DNA of 37,410 nt, from the NCBI GenBank assembly GCA_026770615.1, contig MU631833.1, positions 62,296 to 99,705 on the forward strand. The letters run 5' to 3'. Source of the DNA: Pavlovales sp. CCMP2436 (lineage: Eukaryota; Haptophyta; Pavlovophyceae; Pavlovales). The notes beneath the pieces are model-generated. The model ran no database searches. It saw nothing but the letters and a program-made list of their open reading frames with translations, and was not told the DNA's origin. Both the position numbers and the translations under genes were made by a program. This document shows, piece after piece, positions 18,301-27,300 of the stretch. The first letter of the stretch is position 1; each line of letters opens with the position of its first letter.

Positions 18301-19334
18301 ATTAAATGGTGTTTCAAGGGCGTACACAGTGCCATCGCTCCGCAGAATGCGCTGCGGGCAGCTGTGACTGCTACTGGGGTACGTTATCAGCGTGGGGTCG
18401 GACTGGTGCTCTTCATATTTGGCTGTCATTTCAGCCACATCCAGCTTGATAACATCGGTGCTCGTTGTGATAAACCCAAGCGTTGCTGCGGTAAAGGCCT
18501 CGACGTGTGTTGGTGTGGCCAGGAGCATCTTTATGGGGGTCTTGATCACACCGTGTACCTTTCCAGTAATAGGATTCGGATTATCGATGTGGAGGTATGC
18601 CCCGAACTTGGGGTACAGCGGCGAGATTCTCGTCAATGAGTTTGCTCCAGACAGCTGTACGATTTCCTTCATCACGTGAATATCAGTGTGCTTTATTCCT
18701 CCACTGAGCTTCACACGGTCGTTGATAGCGAGCAGATCATCGGTTCTCTCTGTCACAATTTTAAGCTCTCGTTTGAGCCGACTTTTATCCTCGGTGTTTT
18801 TGGTATCACGAATCTCACCCGCTTTTGGGCGTCCCTTTGGCTGAATGGGCAGGAGACTAAGTTCTTGTTGTATTTCTTCTTGTTTGCTCGCAAGGCGATT
18901 ATAAAACCCGGCGATCAGGCAGTTAACCGTGGGTGCATTTGCTATATTGAGATTTGAAGCGCTTGCGCCGCCTGTTGACGTGACATCGCTCACCTCGACC
19001 ATTGTTATACGGCAATCTCTATCAGAAAATACCGTCCTATCCGAGGGTGTATTCGGTGTAATTTCAATTAAAGCCAGTGTCCTGTCCCGATCGTCCTTGT
19101 AGAGTTGGAGGTCGCGGCGTTCGTCCGCCTCTGTATAGCGGAGATCCATTATACGCTTTAGGTCCTTTGCGGTTGTGAGCTTAACGCTGGCTTTCCTGGT
19201 GAATCCTAGATCCTCCTCGAGACCTCCCACTCGGTTTACAAGAACAGTAGCAACTGTTATATTTACTGATAGGGATTCAAGCTGGCGTCTGACTGTTCTG
19301 AATGTTGTGCTGGTCTGAGCGCTGCATCGCCCAT
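15397..19334 (-). pseudogene. Replication protein: polymerase-like region + SF1 helicase + PD-(D/E)XK-like nuclease, at least five lesions
   Basis: One gene of about 1,300 codons is spread over several overlapping frames. The first ATG is at 19334; the main N-terminal frame is open from 19260 to 17500. That part contains NVDQEKAYTRAF (PolB motif A-like) and, after a shift near 17545, SAYIVACQRVQAVCQAF and TDGVYC, which resemble the stretch leading to PolB motif C. Helicase motifs follow: GSAGSGKTT (16974-17000), IIVDEATML (~16770), TIHSYQGITF (~15930) and LYVAVSRV (~15850), as in Pif1/RecD-type SF1 enzymes. Two Cys-rich zinc-ribbon-like inserts (FCPHCG, CGGCGG) lie between motifs III and V. 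After a shift near 15715 a domain with YIADLAVFD and VVEVVVTSPPS looks like a PD-(D/E)XK (CoiA-like) fold, then an acidic tail ends at TAG 15397. Breaks: ~19262, ~17545, ~16980, a TGA near 16755, ~16480, ~15715. The helicase call is firm; polymerase and nuclease calls are inference from motifs. Confidence 0.6.
19267..19308 (-). repeat. Viral copy of the 42-bp stretch found in the host intron at 303-344
   Basis: This is the exact reverse complement of 303-344. It lies within the first codons of the replication-protein gene, between ATG 19334 and the first frame break near 19262. Neighbouring sequence on both sides differs from the intron copy apart from eight further bases after a 1-nt gap. 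Confidence 0.85.
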
Positions 19335-19349
19335 TGCCTGCTGCGTGCC

Positions 19350-19706
19350 TTAGTCGGCTGCGCTGGCTTGGGCGCCACCGCGCGTGCCGATGGATCTCCG
19401 GTAGATATCGTATGTTATGCCACTAGTCAACTGTGGAAATTTTGATTCTTGACCTCTAGGTACGTCCCATGCACTCACCCTCTGCACAACATAGCGGAGT
19501 GCACCAAAATGCTTGAGATTAATGCCTCGGTCCCTGTAATCGGTATGTTCAAAAAGAGTGGTGTACGTGTTATTGCGGCGAGCATTAGCATTGTTTTTTT
19601 CATCCCGTTCGACGCTGCGCATCATGCGATTGTAGGCTCTTTCGAATCCTGACTCGCTGTTTGGCAGGCGACGCATCGATGGCGGGTCACCAGGTTCCAT
19701 GTACAT
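19350..19706 (-). CDS. PLV protein of unknown function, basic
   Basis: The 118-residue product starts at ATG 19706. It is rich in Arg, Asn and Tyr (ERAYNRMMRSVERDEKNNAN, then NTYTTLFEHTDYRDRGINL) and ends 15 bp before the ATG of the replication protein, so the two are probably co-transcribed. Not recognised. Intact, TAA stop. Confidence 0.5.
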   Translation of the reverse strand: MYMEPGDPPSMRRLPNSESGFERAYNRMMRSVERDEKNNANARRNNTYTTLFEHTDYRDRGINLKHFGALRYVVQRVSAWDVPRGQESKFPQLTSGITYDIYRRSIGTRGGAQASAAD

Positions 19707-19720
19707 GTTTCCACGAATAA

Positions 19721-20041
19721 TCAGGGTAAATCCACAGACAAACCGTAGGCTTCCAAAATCACTTCGTTTAGCGCACCGATACGAAGATTGATATTGCGCA
19801 TACGGGTTGCGGCGAGATTGTACCTCCGGGACCTGAGTTCGATCGCACTGGCCCTGTAAGGCACCATCGTAGTCACCGGACCAGGACGAGCAACCGTGGA
19901 CCGGGCGGCAGTGGGGCGGAGGCGGGAGGCACTTGTAAAGGGCGAGCCCGTAACTTGGATCCGAGGGGGGCGTTCTCCCATTCGCGAGCGGGCAGCGGCG
20001 ATAAGACGGTCGGCCTGGGCATGAGAGATCGGGCTTGCCAT
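19721..20041 (-). CDS. Small Arg-rich PLV protein, unknown
   Basis: The 106-residue product is very basic (Arg about 15%), with a helical N terminus (HAQADRLIAAARSRMGE) and a C-terminal LRIGALNEVILEAYGLSVDL. It might bind nucleic acid; no family is recognised. A degenerate promoter-like motif (TCAAATTAAAAT on the minus strand, 20069-20080) lies 27 nt upstream. Intact, TGA stop, 14 bp from the next gene. Confidence 0.5.
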   Translation of the reverse strand: MASPISHAQADRLIAAARSRMGERPPRIQVTGSPFTSASRLRPTAARSTVARPGPVTTMVPYRASAIELRSRRYNLAATRMRNINLRIGALNEVILEAYGLSVDLP

Positions 20042-20068
20042 CTCAGAGAGCTATATACTCTAGGTGAG

Positions 20069-20080
20069 ATTTTAATTTGA
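20069..20080 (-). promoter_or_regulatory. Degenerate A-rich promoter-like motif upstream of the gene at 20041
   Basis: TCAAATTAAAAT on the minus strand, 27 nt before the ATG; it differs from TGAAATAAAAAT at two positions. Confidence 0.35.
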
Positions 20081-20109
20081 CCTGGATAACGCACTCCCCC
20101 TATTTCTGG

Positions 20110-20298
20110 TCGACCGAGGATTTTGGAGGATCCTGGGATCCGGGGGTCTGGAGGGTCTGGCTGGATCTTGGGGGGGTCGACCGGGGATTTGGAGGATCCT
20201 GGGGTCTGGGGTGTCTGGGGGGTCTGGCTGGATCTTGGGGTATCGACCGGGGATTTTGGAGGATCCTGGGGTCTGGGGGGTCTGGCTGGATCTACCGG
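20110..20298. repeat. Minisatellite, about 66-bp unit, 2.8 copies
   Basis: Units begin TCGACCG(A/G)GGATTT at 20110, 20177 and 20243 and contain GGAGGATCCTGGG(A/G)TC and GGTCTGGCTGGATCT. They occupy the spacer between the genes at 20041 and 20591 (its last bases overlap the 3' end of the latter). Minus-strand translation gives proline-rich repeats, which I regard as a by-product of composition. Confidence 0.85.
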
Positions 20299-20591
20299 AC
20301 GCATGCATTGTCCATCATCTCGAACGCCATTTCGATGCCAATATTACCATCGTGTGAGATTTTGAAGCGAGCTACGCGTATTCTAACCTGCTCCCGGTAG
20401 CAAAGGCAGCATATTGTTGCGACCGTGACCAGACCAGTTCTCCGCCGACGGTGATTCATCTCGTCCGCGGTCTTTTTTTCTTCACACGACCGGCATATAT
20501 ACGTCCGTGAATCATCAGACAGGCCGCATCCGAGGCGAGGGCGAACCTTCATGTCGTAGCGACGAAGAAGAGGGGTCTCGACCGACATCAT
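20292..20591 (-). CDS. Small zinc-ribbon-like PLV protein
   Basis: The 99-residue product has two Cys pairs, CRSC (with CEEKKTADEM after it) and CCLC, spaced about 30 residues apart. This is a C-x2-C...C-x2-C zinc-ribbon pattern typical of small viral transcription or replication factors. The start at ATG 20591 is supported by the promoter-like motif 23 nt upstream, identical to that of MCP. It ends at TAG 20292. The shared promoter motif suggests it is expressed together with the capsid genes. Confidence 0.6.
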   Translation of the reverse strand: MMSVETPLLRRYDMKVRPRLGCGLSDDSRTYICRSCEEKKTADEMNHRRRRTGLVTVATICCLCYREQVRIRVARFKISHDGNIGIEMAFEMMDNACVR

Positions 20592-20614
20592 CTTGCTTTT
20601 AAGGCTTACTTGAT

Positions 20615-20627
20615 ATTTTTATTTCAG
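20615..20627 (-). promoter_or_regulatory. A-rich promoter-like motif upstream of the zinc-ribbon gene
   Basis: CTGAAATAAAAAT on the minus strand, 13/13 identical to the MCP motif at 7485-7497, ending 23 nt before the ATG at 20591. Confidence 0.6.
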
Positions 20628-20767
20628 TAAAACGCGTCCACCTGCCTCCACCGGGTTCCTCATGGCTCCACCGGGCTCCTCAGGGCTCCACCGGGCTCTT
20701 TCGTGGTCCACCCAGTCCACCCACCCCCCACCCAGTCTCCGTCGTCCACTCAGTCCACAAAGTCCAC

Positions 20768-21004
20768 TTAGGCCGCCAGTGCGAGCATCTCGAGAGCGAG
20801 CTCATGAAGGCGAGTCGTGGGCTTGGTCTCGTGAAGGAGCTTCATGATCGAGCGGCGGTTCTCGCAATCCAGGCCAGCACCAAAGACGTATCCGATGATC
20901 TTCACGGCCTCTCGATCGAGGCTTGTGGCTCCTTCCGACCCATCGGTCATGATCGTTATGGCCTCGTCCACCAGGGCGTCCATCTGAGGGCTCGTCGAGG
21001 ACAT
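20768..21004 (-). CDS. Small helical PLV protein next to the right TIR, unknown
   Basis: The 78-residue, probably all-helical product (SSTSPQMDALVDEAITIMTD, later NRRSIMKLLHETKPTTRLHE) begins 54 bp inside the right TIR. It is intact and ends with TAA. Not recognised. The region between it and 20591 contains CTCCACCGGG-type short repeats (20645-20770) but no gene. Confidence 0.45.
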   Translation of the reverse strand: MSSTSPQMDALVDEAITIMTDGSEGATSLDREAVKIIGYVFGAGLDCENRRSIMKLLHETKPTTRLHELALEMLALAA

Positions 21005-21058
21005 TATGCTTTACGGCTGATCGAGTCTCTTTAACTACCCATCATCGCACCGCCACGA

Positions 21059-22088
21059 TCGCCCGCCCTCCCCCGCCTGGCCCTTCCCCGCCCTACCTAG
21101 TCCTACCTAGTCCTACCTAGTCCTACCTCGCGCCGCCCGTCGTCCACATCGGCGCATGCGGCCCCGTCGCGCACCCCCGGCCTCCCCCCTCCCAGCCATT
21201 CCCGATTTCTGCAGNNNNNNNNNNNNNNNNNNNNNNNNNNNNNNNNNNNNNNNNNNNNNNNNNNNNNNNNNNNNNNNNNNNNNNNNNNNNNNNNNNNNNN
21301 NNNNNNNNNNNNNNNNNNNNNNNNNNNNNNNNNNNNNNNNNNNNNNNNNNNNNNNNNNNNNNNNNNNNNNNNNNNNNNNNNNNNNNNNNNNNNNNNNNNN
21401 NNNNNNNNNNNNNNNNNNNNNNNNNNNNNNNNNNNNNNNNNNNNNNNNNNNNNNNNNNNNNNNNNNNNNNNNNNNNNNNNNNNNNNNNNNNNNNNNNNNN
21501 NNNNNNNNNNNNNNNNNNNNNNNNNNNNNNNNNNNNNNNNNNNNNNNNNNNNNNNNNNNNNNNNNNNNNNNNNNNNNNNNNNNNNNNNNNNNNNNNNNNN
21601 NNNNNNNNNNNNNNNNNNNNNNNNNNNNNNNNNNNNNNNNNNNNNNNNNNNNNNNNNNNNNNNNNNNNNNNNNNNNNNNNNNNNNNNNNNNNNNNNNNNN
21701 NNNNNNNNNNNNNNNNNNNNNNNNNNNNNNNNNNNNNNNNNNNNNNNNNNNNNNNNNNNNNNNNNNNNNNNNNNNNNNNNNNNNNNNNNNNNNNNNNNNN
21801 NNNNNNNNNNNNNNNNNNNNNNNNNNNNNNNNNNNNNNNNNNNNNNNNNNCCCCCCCTCTACTGGGATCCACCGAGAATCGACCGAGATCCACCGAGATC
21901 CACCGAGATCCACCTAGCCCTGCGAAGATGCAACCAAGCCCACGCGGAAATCGACATGCAACTTAGAGAAACGCACAGACTAGAGGGATCCACCGAGCTC
22001 GACGACGATCCCCCCGGGCCAACGAAGGATTCGGAGAAATCGGGTTGTCGCCGAAGGCGATTAATACGTGTCCCGGCTCTCTATGGTG
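21059..22088 (-). repeat. Right terminal inverted repeat of the PLV (contains an assembly gap)
   Basis: Reverse complement of 3343-4263. Bases 21059-21214 match 4108-4263, and 21851-22088 match 3343 to about 3580. The middle is missing. The left copy predicts roughly 530 bp where 636 N were placed, so the gap size is either an estimate or means about one extra ~100-bp repeat unit. Confidence 0.9.
21215..21850. other. Assembly gap (636 N)
   Basis: A run of N inside the right TIR, at the place of the ~100-bp tandem array of the left TIR. Any translation through it is meaningless. Confidence 1.
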
Positions 22089-22643
22089 GTTGTTAGTCGT
22101 AGAGGTGAGGTTGGTGGTGAACTTGTATCGGATGCTTCAGGCTCCCTCCCCCCCCACAACGCTCAAGTCCATATTAAAACAATCGCAGTCTCCGCCTTTG
22201 CCACCATCGCTGGCGCGTATGCCTTTATCTGCAGCAGTATCTCCGCCGGCTGTGGTGGCACGCGTGCACAACGAGCCCCACGGGGCCCACCGGATTTTTT
22301 ATAGACTACGATTTACTAGAAAATCAGACCCTGGGTTACAGTCGGGCAAATCTCAAAGGGCAAGCGCGCAAATTGCCTCGGCGTCCACGCGCGAGTGCAC
22401 CTTAAGCGGCCGAGTGGCTCTGTCGAATAGCTCTGTCGAGCTCTTGATCGTCATCCTCGTCATGGGTCGTGGAGCGTCTGTCGCGGGGTCCGCGCAGGCG
22501 ACACACGACCACCCCTCCCGCACCATAGCACATCACGCTGCACGACGCTGCAAATGTCACCAGGGACGAGCACAAGGCAGCGGCAGTGCGCCCGCTGATT
22601 TTTAAAAGTACCTTCAGAGCGCAGCCGCCATCGCCCTTTGAGC
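22089..22643. other. Host DNA between the PLV and CDC26, no gene seen
   Basis: GC-rich sequence without a convincing coding frame. It probably holds the CDC26 promoter. Bases 22089-22125 (GGTTGGTGGTGAA) weakly mirror the left flank outside the TIR. Confidence 0.5.
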
Positions 22644-22841
22644 ATGCTGCGCCGAGCGCCAACGCGCATCGAGCTCAAGCCGGAGGACCGGCTCGAGCTC
22701 GACGAGATGCAGAAGCTCAATCGTAAGCAGAGCAAGTGGCCGCCGCCGCCACCGCCGCAGCCGGAGCACAAGTCTGCGGCCCAGCGAATTGGCGTGCAGC
22801 CGCCGCAGCAGGGCAACGGTTCGCCGGCGCGCTTTCGGTGA
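22644..22841 (+). CDS. CDC26: CDC26-like subunit of the anaphase-promoting complex (APC12)
   Basis: The 65-residue product begins MLRRAPTRIELKPEDRLELD. This is the diagnostic CDC26 N terminus, which in known structures inserts into the TPR groove of APC6/CDC16 and stabilises it. A Pro-rich linker follows, then QRIGVQP, equivalent to the 'RIGYKP' segment in animal CDC26. The ATG at 22644 gives the canonical Met-Leu-Arg-Arg start, so the in-frame codons just upstream are not used. The length fits the short members of the family, and no intron is needed. The gene lies 555 bp from the right end of the viral element and does not appear disrupted by it. Confidence 0.85.
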   Translation: MLRRAPTRIELKPEDRLELDEMQKLNRKQSKWPPPPPPQPEHKSAAQRIGVQPPQQGNGSPARFR

Positions 22842-24393
22842 CGGCGCCTTCGCTTCCGGTGGCAACACGCTCGTCGGGGCCCTCGAGCACTTGGCTCGAT
22901 GCGCAGTCGCGACGTGTGCTCGATTGCCTCGACATGATCGGTCCCACGCGGCACCCGCTGCCGGGTTTGCTCATGAGCTTCCTCGCAGCAGCGTCCTCTT
23001 GCACCGTGGGCCGCCTGCTTCCAGCCATGAGCCCGGTGCGAGAATGTTGAACGTTGTGCATGCAGCATCCAACTCAGAGTTGCTCGCGTCAGAGTTCAGG
23101 TCCAACGATCACTTGTCGAGTGAGTTGTCGTACGGACCCGGTATCCGTGTGTGCCCATTCAACCTAGTTGCAGGGTGCGCGATTGCAGCGGATGCGGCCG
23201 AGCTGGTATGGGGCCAATTCCTAGAAGTAGTAGTAGTACGAACGTACTCAAGTAGTTCCGAAGCCTGGCTGCCTCGAATGGGGCCCATGAAGGCATGATA
23301 ACTATGTCAAGTCTGAGTCTGATATTTTATCACTCAGTTAAGAACAGACGTTGCCGAGGCAGCTTCAGGACGGCGCAGAGTATTCCGCTCAAGGCGGTGA
23401 GGAGCAACGCGTCCGCTTCCTCTGCCATCTCCCGGGCCTCGCAAGCTGCTGCAGCAGCATTCAGCAAGGGAGTTCTTTTATTTGCGAAGAATTGTTTACA
23501 CCAGGCACGCGTGTCATCCCCGCAACCGCCTGCCCTCGTTGTGTGTGTTGCTGGAGGTGGTGTCAGGTGTGCGTGTAGGTTGGATGCGTGTGCGGATTGA
23601 TGCTGGTTTTGAGGAGCGGTACCAATTGAATTATTAGTTATGAACCGGGGGGCGAACACCTGCGGCGGGATTTTTTTCTCTTTTTCTGGGGGCTCCGCCT
23701 CCAGACCCCCGCCCTCCGGGCAAACGTAGTGCGCTGCGATGACCTAGCCCATCTTATAATCTCCGAGCGTGACATGAAATAATTTAATATTTAAAACTGA
23801 GCCGCAACAGCAAGCTCAAGCTCGACGTCAGGGCGAGTCGGAGCGAGCACAGGCCGGGATGGGGCCAATTTCTAGAATTAGTACTAGTAGTAGTAGCTCC
23901 GAAGCTTGGCTGCCTCGAATGGGGCCTATGCCGGCATTGGCCCATGGGCGGCATGGCCATGCGCATGGCAATGCGGCATGGGCATTGGCATGAAAACTGA
24001 TATTTTATCATTGTTATCAATAACGGATGTCGCAACTCGCATTGACAAACCGCCAATGAAACGGCAATTATTGGGCATGTAGTGGTTGATTTATGTACCC
24101 AATTAGTTACACTCACACCATGAATGCAAGGTGTATGGGGGCCTTCCCGAGTCGGCATGTCGCCTTTGACTTTGAGGCGCGCAGGTGCGGCCGTCTCGCC
24201 TCGTTCGCCTGGGACGGGGGTTGCGATGAGGCGTGTCTTCGGAGGAGAAGGGGTCAAGGGCACACAGCTCGCGCATGTGATCGAATAATGGCACGCTGTC
24301 CAGATTTTAAAATTCTCCGAGTGAAGTAAAACGAGCGGCGCAACTCAACTGTGACGTTACAGGGCGAGTCGGTGCGAGCGACAGGCCGGGGTG
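22842..24393. other. Host intergenic DNA with dispersed repeats
   Basis: No supported gene. Two copies of a ~85-bp repeat (ATGGGGCCAATT...CTGGCTGCCTCGAATGGGGCC) lie at 23208-23297 and 23859-23937, each followed by a CTGATATTTTATCA stretch. A GC palindrome-like element (GGGGGCTCCGCCTCCAGACC) is at 23689-23711. The leader of the TMTC gene (24361-24390) has a partial duplicate at 23830-23858. Confidence 0.6.
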
Positions 24394-27300
24394 ATGGCGC
24401 GTCACGAGGAGGAGGAGAACGACGACGAGTTCGCCGTGGGCGCGGACGAGCCGCCCGCGCCGAAGTCCAAGGGCCAGCGGGCCTTGGCCTCCGCGCCGAA
24501 GTCCAAGGGCGGTGGCAGCGGCACGTCAAGCGCGTCGAGCGTCGGCGCCTGCACGGCCGGCTCGTGGGGCGCGGCGCTCGCGGCGGCCGCGCTTGCGCTC
24601 GCAATCTTCGCGCGGCCCGCGCAGCTCGACGGCGCGCTGTTGTATGACGACAAGGCGGCGGTTCTGGGTAGCCCGGTGGTGCAGGGCCAGGTGCCGGTCT
24701 CGAAGGTGTGGACGCGCGACTTCTGGGGCAAGGACGAGATGGGGAGCCCAGAGTCGCACAAGTCCTACCGCCCACTTGTCACGCTCACCTACGTGGCGAA
24801 TCACCGGCTCAACACGCAGAACGGCCGCAACGGCGACACGCCCTTTGGGTTCCACGTGGTGAGCGCCGCGCTGCACGCCCTGGTCTCAGCGCTCGTCGTG
24901 CCCACCGTCCATGCCGCACTGGGCTGGCGCGAGCGCGGCCTCTTCGTGCCGGCGCTCTCTGCGCTGCTCTTCGCCGCGCACCCCGTGCACGTGGAGAGCG
25001 TGCAGAACATGGTGGGGCGTGCGGAGGAGATGATGGCCCTCTTCTACCTCCTCGGCTTCCTCGCCTACGCCCACCTCGTCGTCGGCGGCCCCGCCGCCGC
25101 CGGCTCGCCCGCGCTCGCGCCGACGCGTGTGGGCGCGGGTACGCTGCAGGGCCTCGCGCTCGTGCTCGTGTGCACGCTCGCGGCGATGCTGTGCAAGGAG
25201 ACTGGCGTCACGCTGCCCGTGCTCTGCGTCGGGTGGGACGTGCTCGTCGTCGTGGGCGCCAAGCCGGTCGAACTCCTCTCCTACCTCACCGCGCGCGACG
25301 GCCGCGCGGACACGATCCGGCGGCGCGCGCCCTCGGCGGCGGCGCGGTACGCCATCCTTGCCACCGGCTGCGTGTTGCTTGCGCTCTGGCGTAGGTCGCT
25401 CAACGGAGAATCGCCCGCCGAGTTCGCGCGGCGGCAGAACATGGCGATCTGGCACCCACACCCACTCTGGCGCGCCTGCTCGATCGTCTGGGTCTGGATG
25501 GTGCGCGCACAGTCGAGCCGCTGCCGCGTACGCGCGCCCGCCCACCTGCCCTCCTCCCCCCCCGCCCCCCCCGCACCTTGGCGCCTCTTGGAGCGCGCGC
25601 GCACGCCCGCACCGGTATCCGTATGCTCTGCTAAGGTCCCTTGATCCGAGTATGTTCTCAGCGCTTGGATCCAGTGGAGACCTGTCAGGGGACGGACGTA
25701 CTTCTAGATATTTACACACACTCGCGTCCCCCCCCCCCCCCGCCGCCCGCACCTGCGGTGCCGCTGCGCCTTAGGAGTACATCTGGGTGTGTTTCTTCCC
25801 CACGGCGCTCTCGTGCGATTGGTCGTGGCCCGCCATCACCACTATCGACAACTCGTCCGACGTGCGCGCGTGGCTGGTGGCGGCCTACCTGCTCGGCTGG
25901 GGCTGGCTGCTGCAGCGCAACCTGCTGCAAAGGACGAGCGTGGGCGCGTCTGTCTGCTTCCTCTTCGCGATCTGCCCCTTCTTCCTCGCCTCCAACGTGC
26001 TGGTGGGCGTAGGCACGTGCAAGGCCGAGCGCGTGCTCTACCTCCCCTCCCTCGGCGCGTGCATGGCGCTCGCGCTGCTGCTCCGCCGCCTCGACGCCGA
26101 CGAGCTCCTCGCCGAGCTGCGCCCGCGCCGCGCCGCTGGGCCGCGCGAGCCGTCGGGCGGCGCGTGGACGGCGGGGCTGCTGTTGGTGGCGGTCTACTCC
26201 AAGATGTGCATCGACTACGCCAACGTTTGGCGGACGGGCATCAGCCTGTGGGAGCACGCGCTCGCCACGCAAGAGGCGCGCCCGTCGTGGATGCGCACCG
26301 GGCCGACGACGCACGCGGTGGGCGAGGTGGGGCTGCAGCTCTCGTGGGCGGACCGCAACGCCGAGGCCGAGCCGATGCTCGAGCGGCAATTGCGCATGCA
26401 GCAGGCCGAGTACCTCGTGCAGCTCGCGGGCGGCACCGGGCTGGCAGGTGGCGCGGCGGACGAGGAGCTCTACGACATGGGCGGCTACGGCCCGCTCGCG
26501 CTGGTCTACCGCATGAACGGCGACCCGTTCAAGGCGCTGGCCACCACGGAGCGGGCGATCGCCAAGTTTGAGGAGGCGCGCGCCGCAGGCAAGGGCGAGC
26601 AGAAGATGCGCGACCTGGGCCTCACACTCGGCGCGCGCGCGCTCGCCCTCTACCTGGTGCACCCCGAGCTGGCCATGCCGGAGATGGTGCGCGCCCTGGC
26701 CCTCTCCAACGGGAAGAACCCCGTGGTCCTCAAGCTGCACGAGCAGCTCACCGACGCGTACGTGCGAGCGGGGCTCGACCCGAGCAAGCCCTACCCCGCG
26801 CAGACGCCCAATCCCAACGGCATCAGCCTGCTCGGCGGTGCCAAGACGCGCGCAAGCCTGCTCCTGCCCACCGCGGCGGGCCAGCCGGGCGCAGCAGGCG
26901 CTGCGGGCGAGTTTGGCGCGCTCGAGCCCGCGATGGCCACCGCCGCCGAGCGCGACCCGGTGCTTGCCGCGCTGCTCGCCGACCCTGCGGTGCGGCACAA
27001 GCTCGCCGAGATCCGCGTTAACCCCGGCGCGGTGGCCAAGTACGCCGGCGACTTCCAGCTGCTCGACGTGGCGCGACGGCTGCAGGCGGCGGGCGGCGCG
27101 GTGCGCCCGGCGGGGCCGATCGCGCCGCAGGGCCCGAGGCTGGGCGCGCCCGCTGCGCGTGCCAAGCTGCCCGTCTCGCTGAGCGACCTTGACGAGTGGG
27201 TGAAAGAGTCGCGCCGCCCGGCCGACGCGCCGCCGCCCGTCGAGCTCGGCAGCGTGGCGCCGGACGGGCGCGTGCACTCGGAGCTGGGCCCGCTTCCCAA

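Larger units (their letters stand above)
3343..22088. mobile_element. Endogenous Polinton-like virus (PLV) with terminal inverted repeats
   Basis: The element is delimited by long inverted repeats (3343-4263 and 21059-22088). Between them lies the PLV hallmark set: double-jelly-roll MCP, penton-like minor capsid protein, A32/FtsK-type packaging ATPase, GIY-YIG nuclease, lipase-like hydrolase and a helicase-bearing replication protein. The flanks contain ordinary host genes with introns, whereas the interior is compact, lower in GC and apparently intron-free. Total length is 18,746 bp including 636 N. I find no tyrosine recombinase, rve integrase, protein-primed PolB of Polinton type, or adenovirus-type protease. 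No clean target-site duplication is visible: bases outside the TIRs are CACTAAAA on the left and GTTGTTAG on the right. The many frame lesions suggest it is no longer fully coding. Confidence 0.85.

Noticed and set aside
19873..20304. Proline-rich 143-residue protein on the minus strand
   Set aside because: It is a translation of the minisatellite running into another frame of the gene at 19721-20041; composition explains it.
21113..21917. Long frames across the gap in the right TIR
   Set aside because: They consist mostly of N and have no meaning.
22045..22605. 186-residue protein spanning the right TIR end and host DNA
   Set aside because: It begins inside the TIR and crosses the boundary into host sequence; no domain is visible and the start has an inverted counterpart in the left TIR.
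25501..25774. Separate short TMTC protein ending at 25644
   Set aside because: The frame after 25500 is Pro/Arg-rich intron translation; GT-AG borders and the continuation of the membrane segment support splicing to 25775.
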